A DNA stretch of 64,000 bases from Streptococcaceae bacterium ESL0729. Its GTDB lineage: Bacteria > Bacillota > Bacilli > Lactobacillales > Streptococcaceae. Every line of letters starts with the position of its first letter. Within the stretch, counting starts at the first letter, position 1. Positions 29,104 through 39,894 of this stretch are shown in pieces. The notes beneath the pieces are model-generated. The model was not told the origin of the DNA. It made no database searches and saw only the letters and a program-made list of their open reading frames with translations. The stretch covers positions 1,333,001-1,397,000 of the forward strand of contig CP113924.1 of the NCBI GenBank assembly GCA_029391995.1. Direction: 5' to 3'. A program made the translations under genes and the position numbers.

Positions 29104-30516
29104 TTAAATATGGATTGGTAGACCATCAGCAAGTTCACTTGTATCCATGATTGCTTCACCCAAGGTTGGATGGGGATGGATGGTCATTGAAATATCTTCG
29201 CTGGTTAGACCATTTTCAATGGCTAAGGAGAATTCACTGATCAAATCACTAGCTCCAGGGCCTGCAATTTGAGCTCCAATGATGACATGTTCCTTCTTGT
29301 CGCTTACAATTCGGACAAAACCATTTGTTTCATTCATGGTGATGGCACGCCCATTGGCTGCAAATGGGAATTTTGAAACTATAACATCAAGTCCCTTCTC
29401 TTTGGCACTCTCAGGAGTTTCTCCCATGGTTGCAAGCTCAGGATCACAGTAGGCAACAGCTGGAATGGCTACTGCACAGTTGGTGAAGTCTTCTCCTGCA
29501 ACTACTGCTGCAGCAACTTTTGCTTCGTAACTTGCCTTATGGGCAAGCATTGGTCCCTCAACAATGTCACCAATGGCATAGATATGAGGTACACTTGATT
29601 GCTGGCGATTATTGACAACAATCTGACCGCGGTCAGTAAGTTTAACATCTGTGTTATTAAGCCCAACCTCATCAGTATTAGGACGGCGACCAACAGAAAC
29701 TAGACAGTAGTCAGCTTCAATTGTCTCTTCCTTCCCATCAACCTCATAGGTAACCTTAACAGAATTTTCATCCTGTTCAGATTTTTTAGCCATGGCATTA
29801 GTTATGACCTTAATTCCCTTTTTAGTAAACTGCTTAAGGGCTACATCAATCATCTCTTGGTCAAAACCATTTAAAATATGTGGCAGTCCTTCAAGAATTA
29901 TAACCTCAGACCCCAGATTGGCATATGCACCTGCAAGTTCTGAACCAATAACCCCACCACCGATAATAATAAATCTTTTTGGAACCTCTGGAAGAGAGAG
30001 GGCACCAGTTGAATTTACTACTCGTCCTTCAAATTTGAAGTTAGGAATTTCAATGGGACGGCTTCCTGTCGCCACGATACATGACTTAAATTCAAGCAGA
30101 TGAGACTCATCACCTGAGATAACATTTAAGACTTGATTGTCGTTAAAACGAGCTTCTCCTCTAAGGATTTCCACCTTATTCTTTTTAAGGAGCATCTCAA
30201 CTCCTCCAGTCAGGGTTTTAACAACCTTATCATTCTTCCATTTCTGAGTTTCTTCCCAATCAAGGGTTGCTCCCTTAGAATGAACTCCCATGATTTTTTT
30301 CTCATCATGGATTTGGTCATAGTAAGCATGACCTGCATTAATTAGAGCCTTTGATGGGATACAGCCCACATTAAGACAGACTCCACCAATGTTATCACGC
30401 TCAACAATAACGACCTTTTGTCCTAACTCAGCTGCACGGATGGCCGCAACATAACCTCCAGGACCACTTCCAATAACAACTAAATCAACACTTTTTGCCT
30501 GAGAACCTACAACCAT
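29104..30516 (-). CDS. pdhD: Dihydrolipoamide dehydrogenase (PDH E3)
   Basis: Reoxidises E2-bound dihydrolipoamide with FAD and NAD+. The 470-aa protein has the FAD site VVIGSGPGGYVAAIRAAELG (about 11-30), the redox disulphide GGVCLNVGCIPSKAL (about 43-57), an NAD site IIIGGGVIGSELAGAYANLG and the C-terminal HPHPTLGEA active-site His/Glu. No N-terminal lipoyl domain. GGAGG is 8 nt before the ATG. Last gene of the operon, 3 bp after E2. Confidence 0.96.
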   Translation of the reverse strand: MVVGSQAKSVDLVVIGSGPGGYVAAIRAAELGQKVVIVERDNIGGVCLNVGCIPSKALINAGHAYYDQIHDEKKIMGVHSKGATLDWEETQKWKNDKVVKTLTGGVEMLLKKNKVEILRGEARFNDNQVLNVISGDESHLLEFKSCIVATGSRPIEIPNFKFEGRVVNSTGALSLPEVPKRFIIIGGGVIGSELAGAYANLGSEVIILEGLPHILNGFDQEMIDVALKQFTKKGIKVITNAMAKKSEQDENSVKVTYEVDGKEETIEADYCLVSVGRRPNTDEVGLNNTDVKLTDRGQIVVNNRQQSSVPHIYAIGDIVEGPMLAHKASYEAKVAAAVVAGEDFTNCAVAIPAVAYCDPELATMGETPESAKEKGLDVIVSKFPFAANGRAITMNETNGFVRIVSDKKEHVIIGAQIAGPGASDLISEFSLAIENGLTSEDISMTIHPHPTLGEAIMDTSELADGLPIHI

Positions 30517-30519
30517 TTA

Positions 30520-31845
30520 TTAAACCTCCATCAGCATGTAGTTAGGATCAGCAAGTAATTTTTTCAAATAATTTATAGCTGATTGGGCTAACATTCCATC
30601 AATTAACCTATGGTCAAATGAAAGAGATAGTTTCATCATGTTACCAACAACAATCTCACCCTCTTCATTGACAACTGGCTCTTTAGCAATTGTTCCAAGC
30701 CCTAGGATTACTGATTCATTAACGTTAATAACCGGAGTAAACCAATTTCCACGGGCAGAACCAATATTTGAGATGGTGATAGTTGATCCACTTGATACAT
30801 CAGGTGTCAATTTACCGTCCCGTGCCCTAGTTGCAAGGTCTGCAATTTCACTTGCAATAGCCAAAATAGACTTGCTGTCAGCATTTTTCACTACTGGGAC
30901 AAAGAGACCACTTGGGGTGTCAACAGCAATTCCCACATTAATAGCTTCAGGGTAAACAATCTCAGACTTGGCCATATCGACATGGGCATTTAGATCTGGG
31001 AATTTTTTAGCCATGGCTGATAAAGCCTTAGCCACATAAGCTAGATAGGTTAATTTTACTCCATCTTTTGCTGCAATATCCTTGAAGTTAGCTCTATGTT
31101 CCATAAGCTTTGTAACTTCAACTTCTTCAAAGAGGGTTACATGTGGAATTTCTTGCTTTTGGCTAACCATGTTTCTTGCAATAGCCTTCCTGATTGGACT
31201 CATCGGAACGCGACCTTCTTTAACAGGAGCTTGTGGTGCTGATTTTTGGCTTACTGGGCTAGCTTCTACTTGAGGAGTAACCTCTTGAGCTTGTGGTGCT
31301 GCTTGAGCCTGTGGACTTGCTTGTCCTGCGTCCTTGAAGTTCTTAACATCTTGTAGGGTAACTTGACCGTGACGGCCTGTTGCTGGAACCTTGGTCAAAT
31401 CAACGCCGCTAATTCGAGCGAGCCTTCTAACCGATGGCATAGCCCTAATTTTTCCGTCAATAATCGGAGCTCCAATTTTTTGAACGGGAGCCTCTTCGAC
31501 TGGAGGGGTTGGTTGGACTGGTGCTGGTTGAGCTGGTGTTTCTGCTGGAGCAGGGCTTGGTGCCTCACTTGCTGCTGGACTTGCTTGACCAGCTGCAGCA
31601 CCACTTCCATCTCCATCAAATTCTACCAAGGGAGCTCCAACTTCAACAACAGTACCCGCTTCAACGAATAATTTTGTTACTGTACCACTGTAAGGTGAAA
31701 GAATTTCCTGAAGTAATTTATCATTTTGTACTTCTGCTAGGGTATCATCTTCCTTGACCTTGTCACCAACCTTTACAGACCATGATGCAATCTCACCCTC
31801 ATGCATTCCCTCACCGACATCGGGCATTTTAAAAATCTCAGTCAT
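30520..31845 (-). CDS. pdhC: Dihydrolipoamide acetyltransferase (PDH E2)
   Basis: Core of the PDH complex; transfers the acetyl group from lipoate to CoA. The 441-aa protein has one lipoyl domain (about 1-76, lipoyl Lys in NDKLLQE), an Ala/Pro/Gln linker, an E3-binding domain ([19 protein letters not shown], about 135-170), a second linker and the catalytic domain (about 215-441) with DHRLIDG near the C-terminus. ATG at 31845 lies inside the end of pdhB (8-bp overlap) with AAGGAG upstream. Confidence 0.95.
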   Translation of the reverse strand: MTEIFKMPDVGEGMHEGEIASWSVKVGDKVKEDDTLAEVQNDKLLQEILSPYSGTVTKLFVEAGTVVEVGAPLVEFDGDGSGAAAGQASPAASEAPSPAPAETPAQPAPVQPTPPVEEAPVQKIGAPIIDGKIRAMPSVRRLARISGVDLTKVPATGRHGQVTLQDVKNFKDAGQASPQAQAAPQAQEVTPQVEASPVSQKSAPQAPVKEGRVPMSPIRKAIARNMVSQKQEIPHVTLFEEVEVTKLMEHRANFKDIAAKDGVKLTYLAYVAKALSAMAKKFPDLNAHVDMAKSEIVYPEAINVGIAVDTPSGLFVPVVKNADSKSILAIASEIADLATRARDGKLTPDVSSGSTITISNIGSARGNWFTPVINVNESVILGLGTIAKEPVVNEEGEIVVGNMMKLSLSFDHRLIDGMLAQSAINYLKKLLADPNYMLMEV

Positions 31846-32818
31846 ATTCCACAATCTCCTTAACTTTTGCTACAACATCATCCACTTGCGGTAACCAGTC
31901 GTTTTCTGCCATTGAGAATGGGTACACACTATCTGGTGCTGAAACACGACCGATTGGTGCCTTTAGACTTAAGATGAAACGTTCACTGATTTCTGCCATA
32001 ATGCTACTTGCAATACCAGCTTGTCTTTGTGCTTCTTGGGCAACTACCACGCGACCAGTTTTTTCAACACTCTTACCAATTGTTTCAACATCAATTGGAG
32101 ATACTGTTCTAAGGTCAATGACCTCAACTGAAATTCCTTCTTTCTCAAGGTTTTCAGCTGCCTTCAAACAGTTGCCAACCATTCCACCATAGCTAACGAT
32201 AGTTATATCGCTTCCCTCACGGGCAACAGCTGCCTTATCTAGGGGTGTTGTGTAATATCCTTCTGGTACTTCTGCCTTGACTGAACGATAAAGTTTTAGG
32301 TTTTCAAGATAGATGACTGGATCATTTGATTCAATGGCTGCCAGTAAAAGACCCTTGGCATCAGCTGGATTACTTGGCATGACCACCCTTAATCCAGGAG
32401 TTTGGGCCATTAAGCCCTCCAAATTATCCGCGTGCATCTCAGGCGTATGAGTTCCACCACCATAAGGCGAGCGGACAACAATTGGGAATTGCTTGGTTGC
32501 ACTAAAACGGAAGCGATTCCTTGCCATTTGAGCTGCAATGGAATCCATTACCTCAAAGATGAAACCAAAGAATTGAATCTCCATGACTGGGCGAAAATCT
32601 TCTGTTGTAAGACCTATAGCCATTCCACCAATGGCACTTTCTGCTAGAGGAGTATTGAAGACTCGGTCTTTTCCATATTTGGCATTAAGGCCTTCTGTAG
32701 CCCTAAAAACTCCACCATTTTCACCAACGTCCTCACCAAAAACAAGGACATTTTCATCCCTTTCAAGGGCAAGATCAAGTGCTTCTGTGATAGCTGCAAT
32801 ATAAGTTTTTACTGCCAT
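31838..32818 (-). CDS. pdhB: Pyruvate dehydrogenase E1 beta subunit
   Basis: Beta subunit of the TPP-dependent decarboxylase. 326 aa with the N-terminal [30 protein letters not shown] and the Glu of the cofactor site in VMEIQFFGF. Start directly follows the pdhA stop without a gap; overlaps pdhC. An acetoin or branched-chain E1 is less likely given the neighbours and glucose-fermenting relatives, but substrate choice is by homology. Confidence 0.93.
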   Translation of the reverse strand: MAVKTYIAAITEALDLALERDENVLVFGEDVGENGGVFRATEGLNAKYGKDRVFNTPLAESAIGGMAIGLTTEDFRPVMEIQFFGFIFEVMDSIAAQMARNRFRFSATKQFPIVVRSPYGGGTHTPEMHADNLEGLMAQTPGLRVVMPSNPADAKGLLLAAIESNDPVIYLENLKLYRSVKAEVPEGYYTTPLDKAAVAREGSDITIVSYGGMVGNCLKAAENLEKEGISVEVIDLRTVSPIDVETIGKSVEKTGRVVVAQEAQRQAGIASSIMAEISERFILSLKAPIGRVSAPDSVYPFSMAENDWLPQVDDVVAKVKEIVEYD

Positions 32819-33928
32819 TTATTTTCCCTCCCCTTCAAACTTCTTAATTTGCTCTTCCATGATAAATCCTGGTTGTTCAAAGGTATTTTTGATGAAATCT
32901 GATACCTTTTGTTTAGGTACATTATCAGCCTGTTTGACTGCATCATCGATTTCACTGTTGACTTCTGCCATGTATTTTTCCTCAATATCAGTAGACCATA
33001 GGCCTTTACCTTCAAGGAATATACGCATCCTGATTAGTGGATCTTTTTTATACCAAGCTTCAATGTCTTCTTTAGTCCTATAACGAAGGGGATCGTCTCC
33101 ACTCATTGAGTGTGGCTCCAAGCGGTCACAAAGGGTCTCAATCAAGACCGGACCATTACCTGAAACTGCCCATTCACGTGCCTTTTTAGCAGCGATATAG
33201 CAGGCCAAAGCATCCATTCCATCAACAACAATACTTGGAATACCAGCACCCCAACCCTTAGAAGCCAAGTGTGGTGCAGAACTTTGAAGATTACGCGGAG
33301 TTGAGATGGCAAAACCATTATTTTGAATGAAGAAAACGGCATTAGCCTTATAAGCTCCTGCAGTATTCATTCCTTCATAGGTATCCCCTTGAGAAGAACC
33401 ACCATCGCCTGTATAAGTATAAGCGACTGACTTCTTGCCCCTCATCTTCATTCCAAGGGCGATTCCTGCTGCTTGAACAAACTGAGCTCCAATAATAATC
33501 TGTGGGAACCAAGTTTTTACATCACCCATTTGGTTCCCAATTTGATGACCACGGCTCCACAAGAAAGCCTTGTAAATAGGAAAGCCCTTGTTAATCATTT
33601 GCGGAATATCACGGTAACCTGGCATCAAGAAATCATCATCAGTAAAGGCATAACTTGTCGCAGATTGACTGGCTTCTTGACCACGAGTTGGAGCAACAAA
33701 GCCCAAGCGTCCCTGTTTAGCAAGTTTTGTGCTTCGCTCATTGAGGACATACTGCCTAATCATAAGCTTCATAATATTGACCAAGTCGTCATCACTGATA
33801 CCTGCTTCATCAAAAAGCTCCTGATCAACTAACTTCCCATCATTATCTAAAACTTCCAGTGTTGGAAATTCTAAATCTTGGGCTTCCATTTGTTTCTTAA
33901 AATCTAAAATTTCAAGACCTTTTGTCAT
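32819..33928 (-). CDS. pdhA: Pyruvate dehydrogenase E1 alpha subunit
   Basis: 369-aa alpha subunit with the TPP/Mg2+ motif GDGGSSQGDTYEGMNTAGAYKANAVFFIQNN (about residues 167-197) and the phosphoserine-loop-like region EPHSMSGDDPLRYR. GGAGG is 8 nt before the ATG. Second gene of the lplA-pdhA-pdhB-pdhC-pdhD unit. Confidence 0.94.
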   Translation of the reverse strand: MTKGLEILDFKKQMEAQDLEFPTLEVLDNDGKLVDQELFDEAGISDDDLVNIMKLMIRQYVLNERSTKLAKQGRLGFVAPTRGQEASQSATSYAFTDDDFLMPGYRDIPQMINKGFPIYKAFLWSRGHQIGNQMGDVKTWFPQIIIGAQFVQAAGIALGMKMRGKKSVAYTYTGDGGSSQGDTYEGMNTAGAYKANAVFFIQNNGFAISTPRNLQSSAPHLASKGWGAGIPSIVVDGMDALACYIAAKKAREWAVSGNGPVLIETLCDRLEPHSMSGDDPLRYRTKEDIEAWYKKDPLIRMRIFLEGKGLWSTDIEEKYMAEVNSEIDDAVKQADNVPKQKVSDFIKNTFEQPGFIMEEQIKKFEGEGK

Positions 33929-33931
33929 ATA

Positions 33932-34927
33932 CTAAACCTCCTTAGCACTTTCAAACAAACTTGCAACTTCTTCAGGGGTAATTGTTCCAAAATATTTCTT
34001 AGATTCATATTTTTTAAGTAAATCAAGAATTTTCTCTTCATCAAAAGGTAGGCCAACAAACTTAGGAACAATGTTGTCAACGTCTTCCACATCAAGGAAG
34101 TCCCCTTCAAATGTTATTGATTGGATAATACCCTTTTCAACCTGAGCCTTAATATCAATGATTCCACCTGTGAATTTTTCATGGGCATGATAATTGAATT
34201 TTGGACTTTGGCCGTAATTCCAATCCCAACTTGAAAACTTATCCTTGGCAGCCTTTTTAATCTCAGCCAGTTGGTCTTCATTTAAAACAATCTCTGCATC
34301 CTTATCATGGTCAGATAATTCATACCTTACAGCTTCATGGAATTCTTCAAAGGTAAGTTCTGGTACCACATCATGGATATTTCCTACCCTGCTACGCACG
34401 CTTTTCACAGCTTTTGAAATGAATTTTTCATCACTTACATTAAGAGCTCTGACAAGAGTTTCAACATTACTGTTAAAAAGTAGGGTTCCGTGGTGCATGA
34501 GGTAGCCGTTGGCATAACGCTGGGCATTACCACTTATCTTCTTACCATCTACCATAAGATCATTACGACCGCTAGCAACAGCTGGAATTCCAAGTTTATT
34601 TAGGGCCCGAAGCATGGGTTCCACAAACTTCTTCCAATCAACCTTGTCAGGATGATCCAAAGGAATAATGAAGGTAAAATTAAGGTTACCTAGGTCATGA
34701 TAGACTGCTCCCCCACCTGTAACTCGCCTAACAACCTCAATTTCATGCTCCTTAATAAAGGGTGCATTAATCTCTTCAAAGGTGTTTTGGTGTTTTCCAA
34801 CAATCACGGCATTTTTATTTTGCCAAAGGGCAAACACGGGCTCACTGGGCTTCAATTTAGTTAGTAACCACTCATCCATGGCAATGTTAAATGGAGCCGT
34901 TTTATTATTATTAATGATATATCTCAA
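33932..34927 (-). CDS. lplA: Lipoate-protein ligase
   Basis: Attaches free lipoate to the E2 lipoyl domain through lipoyl-AMP. 331 aa with the family motif RRVTGGGAVYHDLGNLNF (about 70-87), the conserved Lys in DGKKISGNAQ and a C-terminal accessory domain (about 250-331). The start is taken as TTG at 34927 because AAGGAG is 6 nt upstream and the product then begins (M)RYIINNNKTAPFN like known LplA; a longer frame has no site. It leads the PDH operon, so lipoylation and the target are co-expressed. No lipoate synthase in the window. Confidence 0.93.
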   Translation of the reverse strand: MRYIINNNKTAPFNIAMDEWLLTKLKPSEPVFALWQNKNAVIVGKHQNTFEEINAPFIKEHEIEVVRRVTGGGAVYHDLGNLNFTFIIPLDHPDKVDWKKFVEPMLRALNKLGIPAVASGRNDLMVDGKKISGNAQRYANGYLMHHGTLLFNSNVETLVRALNVSDEKFISKAVKSVRSRVGNIHDVVPELTFEEFHEAVRYELSDHDKDAEIVLNEDQLAEIKKAAKDKFSSWDWNYGQSPKFNYHAHEKFTGGIIDIKAQVEKGIIQSITFEGDFLDVEDVDNIVPKFVGLPFDEEKILDLLKKYESKKYFGTITPEEVASLFESAKEV

Positions 34928-35155
34928 GTGCTTCTCCTTTTCTCTAATCGCCACATATAGCAGCAATCCTAGCAATCGCTTACAATTTTCATTGTAAGTT
35001 ATTTTGTGATTTTTTACAAATTATTAGGTTTTTTCTTCTATAATAGGGCTTTAAAAGCAATAATTTAGCCAACTTAAGTCAAATAGCTTGTTAGTAGATG
35101 ATTTTTCTGTTATGTTTATACTTACGCTATAAATAAAGACGAAATGAGGTAGAAA

Positions 35156-35863
35156 ATGGCTATAATTGGTATTGCAGGAACAACCTTTAATGAGACAGAG
35201 GAGCTTCCCTTTCATGGTAACAAGGTAATTTACACCAGAAAAGGATTCACCGATGTTATCCAGGATTTAGGGCACACTCCTATTATTATCCCCCAAGACC
35301 AACCTGAAAAGGCTGCGACCTATATGAAGCTTGTTGACAGACTCCTTCTAACTGGTGGCGAGGACGTAAGCCCTCGTTTTTACGGGGAAGAAGCTTCTAC
35401 AAAGCTTGGGAAGACTGACTCTAGTCGAGATTTGTTCGAATTCGCCCTGATTGATGAAGCTGTAAAAGCCAACAAACCTATTTTAGGTATTTGCCGAGGC
35501 TTGCAGGTTCTCAATGTTAAATTTGGCGGTAGTCTCTACCAAGACATTTCCCTTTCAGGCAGCCAGATAAAACACCTGCAAATTCCTACCAAGCAAATTT
35601 TCTCAACCCATCCTGTCAAACTAAAAGACGGGGGCATCCTTGACTTTTTAGGCAAGGAGCACTGGGTTAATTCCTTCCACCACCAGGCTGTTAAGGAACT
35701 TGCTCCAGGATTTGACGATATCGCTTACGCAAGTGATGGCTTGATTGAAGCCATTCATAACAAGGAAAATAGGGCCCTAGGTATCCAGTGGCATCCTGAA
35801 GCTACCTGGGATTTATCAGCTGGTGACAAGCAAATTTTCTCCTACTTTCTCAATCAACTTTAA
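35156..35863 (+). CDS. Class I glutamine amidotransferase-like hydrolase (peptidase C26, PuuD-like)
   Basis: 235-aa gamma-glutamyl-gamma-aminobutyrate hydrolase family protein. The nucleophile is in GICRGLQVLNV (Cys about 108), with His and Glu in GIQWHPEA (about 213-220). Members cleave gamma-glutamyl amides. Without polyamine or folate genes nearby the real substrate is unknown. GAGG precedes the ATG. Monocistronic, ending in a bidirectional hairpin. Confidence 0.88.
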   Translation: MAIIGIAGTTFNETEELPFHGNKVIYTRKGFTDVIQDLGHTPIIIPQDQPEKAATYMKLVDRLLLTGGEDVSPRFYGEEASTKLGKTDSSRDLFEFALIDEAVKANKPILGICRGLQVLNVKFGGSLYQDISLSGSQIKHLQIPTKQIFSTHPVKLKDGGILDFLGKEHWVNSFHHQAVKELAPGFDDIAYASDGLIEAIHNKENRALGIQWHPEATWDLSAGDKQIFSYFLNQL

Positions 35864-35866
35864 AAT

Positions 35867-35901
35867 AAAAAAAGCAAGATGACTCACATCTTGCTTTTTT
35901 T
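35867..35901. terminator. Bidirectional terminator between the C26 hydrolase and gltX
   Basis: AAAAAAAGCAAGATG / CATCTTGCTTTTTTT hairpin with 5-nt loop. Confidence 0.9.
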
Positions 35902-35904
35902 ATT

Positions 35905-37365
35905 TTATTTAAGGCTGTCTTCAAGGTGCTTAACAGCTTTTTCTTTTCCAAGAAGGTAGATTGTGTCAGGAAGTTCTGGACCGTGCATCTCACCAGATAC
36001 CGCAATACGGATTGGCATGAAGAGGTTTTTCCCTTTGATTCCTGTTTCCTTTTGGACTTCCTTGATTAGTGGGAAGATGTTTTCCTTCTTGTAGTCAACG
36101 TCAGGAAGGTTTACAAGTTTGTTCTTGAAGGCCTCAATAACGACTGGGCTAGTTTCAAGTTCAAGGATTTCGCGGGCTTCGTCAGATAGCTGAGGGAAGT
36201 CGCCGTAGAAAAGGTCAGTAAGTTCGATGATTTCTTCACCGTACTTAAGTTGAGGCTTGTAAAGGTCAACAAGGTAAGGTGATTTCTCGTCAAGACGTCC
36301 TGCTGCTTCAAGGAAAGGTTTTGCAAGTTCAAAAACAGTTTCTGAATCAGCTTCCTTGATGTACTGGTTGTCCATCCACTCAAGTTTCTTCTGATCGAAG
36401 GCTGCTGGTGACTTGCTTAGACGACGCTCATCAAAAAGCTTAACCAACTCTTCCTGTGAGAAGATCTCTTGCTCACCACCTGGGTTCCATCCAAGAAGGG
36501 CGATGAAGTTGAAGATCGCTTGGCTCATGAAGCCTTTCTTGCGGTAGTCTTCGATGAATTGGAGGGTATTTGTGTCACGTTTAGAAAGTTTCTTACCTGT
36601 TTCGCTGTTGATGATAAGAGTCATGTGACCAAATTGTGGTGCCTCCCAGTTAAGGGCTTCATAGACCATCAGCTGTTTAGGTGTGTTTGCGATGTGGTCG
36701 TCCCCACGGATAACGTGTGAGATGTCCATTAGGTGGTCGTCAACTACTACTGCGAAGTTGTAAGTTGGGTAACCGTCGCGTTTTTGGATGACCCAGTCAC
36801 CACCGATGTTTTTACCTTCAAATTCGATTTCACCCTTTACCATGTCGTCCCACTTGTAGATTGAATCTTCAGGTACTTTTAGGCGAACAGTCGGTACGAT
36901 TCCAGCTGCTTCGCGGTCTGCGATGTAGGCAGCTTTTTCTTCTTGGTTCATACCAGTGAATTCAGAGATGTAAACTGGTGGAAGACCTTTTGCTTCAAGA
37001 GCTTCGCGGTCAGCCGCAATCTCTTCTTCAGTCTTGTAAGACTTGTAGGCACGCCCACTTGCTAGAAGTTCTTCGACATATTTTTGGTAGATGTCAAGAC
37101 GCTCAGACTGGCGGTAGGGCCCGTATTTTTCGTTAGGATTTTGTGGGCTTTCGTCCCAGTCCATTCCTAGCCAAGCAAGGTTTTCAAGCTGGCTGCGTTC
37201 TCCGTCTTCAACGTGACGTTTCCTGTCAGTGTCCTCGATACGGATGATGAAGTCTCCTCCGTAGTGGCGGGCAAATAGGTAGTTGAAAAGGGCTGTACGG
37301 GCATTACCGATATGTAGTAGTCCTGTTGGTGATGGTGCATAACGCACGCGAATTTTTTCTGACAT
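35905..37365 (-). CDS. gltX: Glutamyl-tRNA synthetase
   Basis: Class I synthetase charging tRNA-Glu (and, in Gram-positives, tRNA-Gln for later amidation). 486 aa with the HIGH-type motif [20 protein letters not shown] (about 12-31) and the KMSKS-type motif GKKLSKRD (about 255-262). GGAGGAAAC precedes the ATG. Codon usage is markedly cleaner than in neighbouring genes, as for highly expressed genes. Confidence 0.97.
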   Translation of the reverse strand: MSEKIRVRYAPSPTGLLHIGNARTALFNYLFARHYGGDFIIRIEDTDRKRHVEDGERSQLENLAWLGMDWDESPQNPNEKYGPYRQSERLDIYQKYVEELLASGRAYKSYKTEEEIAADREALEAKGLPPVYISEFTGMNQEEKAAYIADREAAGIVPTVRLKVPEDSIYKWDDMVKGEIEFEGKNIGGDWVIQKRDGYPTYNFAVVVDDHLMDISHVIRGDDHIANTPKQLMVYEALNWEAPQFGHMTLIINSETGKKLSKRDTNTLQFIEDYRKKGFMSQAIFNFIALLGWNPGGEQEIFSQEELVKLFDERRLSKSPAAFDQKKLEWMDNQYIKEADSETVFELAKPFLEAAGRLDEKSPYLVDLYKPQLKYGEEIIELTDLFYGDFPQLSDEAREILELETSPVVIEAFKNKLVNLPDVDYKKENIFPLIKEVQKETGIKGKNLFMPIRIAVSGEMHGPELPDTIYLLGKEKAVKHLEDSLK

Positions 37366-37469
37366 GTTTCCTCCAATTATACAGATTAAAAGGGCAAGCC
37401 AAGGCCACCCTCAAAGGTCAATGACCTTTACTTATAGATAAGTATAACACAAATGTTTTTACAAACAAA

Positions 37470-37949
37470 TTAAGATTTTTCAATTAAAACAACGGCCTCA
37501 CAGGCCATACCCTCACGCCGGCCAACAAAGCCAAGTTTCTCTGTCGTTGTGGCCTTGATGTTGATATTTTCTACTTCCGTATGAAGGATTCTTGCAATAT
37601 TCTCCTTCATTTTGTAAAGGTGGGGCTTCATCTTAGGTGCCTCAGCAAGAATTGTTGCATCAACATTTCCAATTGTAAAACCAAGAGAGACCATTTTTTC
37701 ATAGGTATCTGAAAGAATCTTTGTTGAAGCTATCCCCTTGATTTCTGGGTCAGTATCTGGAAAGGCATGGCCAATGTCACCAAGGCCCAAGGCCCCAATA
37801 ATTGCATCAGTAATAGCATGAAGGAGGACATCAGCATCACTGTGGCCCAAAAGACCATAGGGATGATCAAGTTCAACCCCACCAATAATCAACTTTCTAC
37901 CTTCAACAAGCTCATGGACATCATAGCCCTGACCAATTTTAATCTTCAT
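37470..37949 (-). CDS. ispF: 2-C-methyl-D-erythritol 2,4-cyclodiphosphate synthase
   Basis: MEP-pathway enzyme of isoprenoid synthesis. 159 aa with GQGYDVHEL and GHSDADVLLHAITDAIIGALGLGDIG (zinc Asp/His). Overlaps ispD by 11 bp. The rest of the MEP pathway is not in the window. Many streptococci use only the mevalonate route, so the MEP pair is informative about lineage. Confidence 0.96.
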   Translation of the reverse strand: MKIKIGQGYDVHELVEGRKLIIGGVELDHPYGLLGHSDADVLLHAITDAIIGALGLGDIGHAFPDTDPEIKGIASTKILSDTYEKMVSLGFTIGNVDATILAEAPKMKPHLYKMKENIARILHTEVENINIKATTTEKLGFVGRREGMACEAVVLIEKS

Positions 37950-38604
37950 CTTCCCTCCTTAAAATAAGCTCAGCCATAAAAAGATCATCGGGGGTTGTAA
38001 TCTTTATGTTGCTATAAGACCCTTCGACAAGCTCAACCTTAGAAGTCGAAAATTCTTCCAGAAGGCTAGCATCATCTGTCCCTAAAAAGCCCAAATCATG
38101 AGCTTTCATATGAGCCCTTCTGATTTCTTCAGTCTCAAAAAATTGAGGAGTTTGGGCGGCATACAAGCGTGCCCTGACAGGGGTCTTCTCAATGTGTCTA
38201 CCATCATCTGACATAAGCTTGATGGTATCCTTAACAGCTACGGCAAGGATTGAATTAGGATGATTCATGAGAAGTAAAAGCTTATTCTTAGAAACAAAGG
38301 GGCGGGCTCCATCATGGATCATAACATAGGGTGAACTTACAAGTTCTAAGGCATTCCTCACACTATCCTGGCGTTCCTTACCACCTTCGACAAAGTAAAC
38401 CTCATCACCCACATAGGATTCAAAAATTTCCCGTTCAGCTTTTTTTCCAACTAAAAAAATTCTATGGCAATTTTCGTCTGCCTTAAAAAGGTCCAAGGAA
38501 TACTCAAAGATTGGCTTACCCTTTAATTTGAGAAAAACCTTATTCTCCTTAGCTTCCATCCTACGACCTGATCCAGCCGCTAAAATTATTGCATCATATT
38601 TCAT
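37939..38604 (-). CDS. ispD: 2-C-methyl-D-erythritol 4-phosphate cytidylyltransferase
   Basis: Adds CMP to methylerythritol phosphate. 221 aa with nucleotide-binding AIILAAGSGRRMEAKENKVFLKLKGKP (about 5-31) and the later YVMIHDGARPFVS. Overlap with ispF means coupled translation. ispD and ispF are often joined or fused. A ribitol-phosphate cytidylyltransferase (TarI) is related, but the ispF partner argues for IspD. Confidence 0.94.
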   Translation of the reverse strand: MKYDAIILAAGSGRRMEAKENKVFLKLKGKPIFEYSLDLFKADENCHRIFLVGKKAEREIFESYVGDEVYFVEGGKERQDSVRNALELVSSPYVMIHDGARPFVSKNKLLLLMNHPNSILAVAVKDTIKLMSDDGRHIEKTPVRARLYAAQTPQFFETEEIRRAHMKAHDLGFLGTDDASLLEEFSTSKVELVEGSYSNIKITTPDDLFMAELILRREDED

Positions 38605-38640
38605 CTTACTTATTTTATCTATCTTTTCTTTTTAATTATT

Positions 38641-39720
38641 TTATGCTTCAACCAACTTGGCAAAAATCATACGACCTGCATTTGTTTGGATGGAGCTTGT
38701 GACCTCAGCCCTTACCATGTCATCAATCTTGTCATCAGTATCTTCAACAACAATCATAGTACCATCTGGCATGTAGCCAATCCCCTGGTGACGCTCAGTT
38801 CCCTTTTTAATGATAATAACATCAAGCTCTTCTCCTGTTACAACCTGAGGCTTAACAGCATTGGCAAGCTCATTGATATTAAGAACCTGAATCCCTTGAA
38901 TTTCAGCTACCTTATTAAGATTGTAGTCATTGGTAATCAAACTTGCCTTAATCTCACTTGCCAGCTTCAAAAGCTTGGTATCGACCTCATGAATATCCTC
39001 ATAATCCTTATCACTTGTTTCAACATGAATATTTTTAAGCCCTCGAATGGCATTTACAAGGTCTAAACCTCGCCTACCTTTTGCCCTCTTAAGCTTATCA
39101 TTACTGTCAGCAATCAACTGGAGCTCAAAAATTACAAAATTAGGAATTAGAATGGTACCGCTGATAAAACCAGTTTTTAAAACATCAATAATCCGCCCAT
39201 CAATGATCGAGCTTGTGTCAAGAAGCTTACTATCGTGGTAAGGAGAATTTACCTTTACCTGGTCACCTGCCTTGTCATCTACTTGAAAATTTTTCTTCTT
39301 AGAAAACATAGACGAAATCTCACTACCTCGGCTAGAAAAAATCCTAAAACCAACATAGGCAAAACCAATCATCAGAGCAAGGGGCCCAATGCTACTAACA
39401 TAGGGTAAATCTAAGGCCCAAAAACCAACACTGGCAATAGTTCCAGCTATAAGTCCCAAAAGACTTCCAATTGAATTTAAGGCAAGCTTTTGCAGGTTCA
39501 AGTGACTAATATACTCATCAAGCTTTGCAAGACCCCTTAAAATTGGCTTATCAACAACAAATGATAAAAATAAAAAAATAATTGCACCAATAACGCTATT
39601 GATAAAGTCACTGTTTTCAAGAGCTGGCTGCCTTAAAAACGACCACAGATGAGGTAAAAAGGCTTCTCCAACACTAACCCCAATAACGACTATTAAAATT
39701 TGAACTATTAACTTTCTCAT
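38641..39720 (-). CDS. PIN/TRAM-domain membrane protein (YacL family)
   Basis: 359 aa: four membrane helices (about 5-125), a cytoplasmic PIN nuclease-like domain starting LLDTSSIIDGRIIDVLKTGFI (about 168-290) with conserved Asp residues, and a C-terminal TRAM RNA-binding domain (about 295-355). ATG at 39720 with AAGGAGG upstream. Lies in the usual radA - yacL - ispD/gltX neighbourhood. The family's target RNA is not established. Confidence 0.92.
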   Translation of the reverse strand: MRKLIVQILIVVIGVSVGEAFLPHLWSFLRQPALENSDFINSVIGAIIFLFLSFVVDKPILRGLAKLDEYISHLNLQKLALNSIGSLLGLIAGTIASVGFWALDLPYVSSIGPLALMIGFAYVGFRIFSSRGSEISSMFSKKKNFQVDDKAGDQVKVNSPYHDSKLLDTSSIIDGRIIDVLKTGFISGTILIPNFVIFELQLIADSNDKLKRAKGRRGLDLVNAIRGLKNIHVETSDKDYEDIHEVDTKLLKLASEIKASLITNDYNLNKVAEIQGIQVLNINELANAVKPQVVTGEELDVIIIKKGTERHQGIGYMPDGTMIVVEDTDDKIDDMVRAEVTSSIQTNAGRMIFAKLVEA

Positions 39721-39894
39721 ATACACCTCCTTGTATCTATATCTACCCTTCTACTGTTATTCTACCATAATACCACTTAAATCTAAGATTTAAAGTAGTT
39801 TATCAGTTTATTTTTACAAAAAAAGATTAAAGATAAATAAAGATATCAAACGGGTCAGTATTAATATGAGCTACTAGGCTTGTAAGACTAGATG

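Noticed and set aside
29104-34927. Acetoin dehydrogenase instead of PDH
   Set aside because: The five-gene set with lplA and a single-lipoyl-domain E2 fits the PDH operons of related lactic acid bacteria; no acetoin regulator or accessory gene is present.
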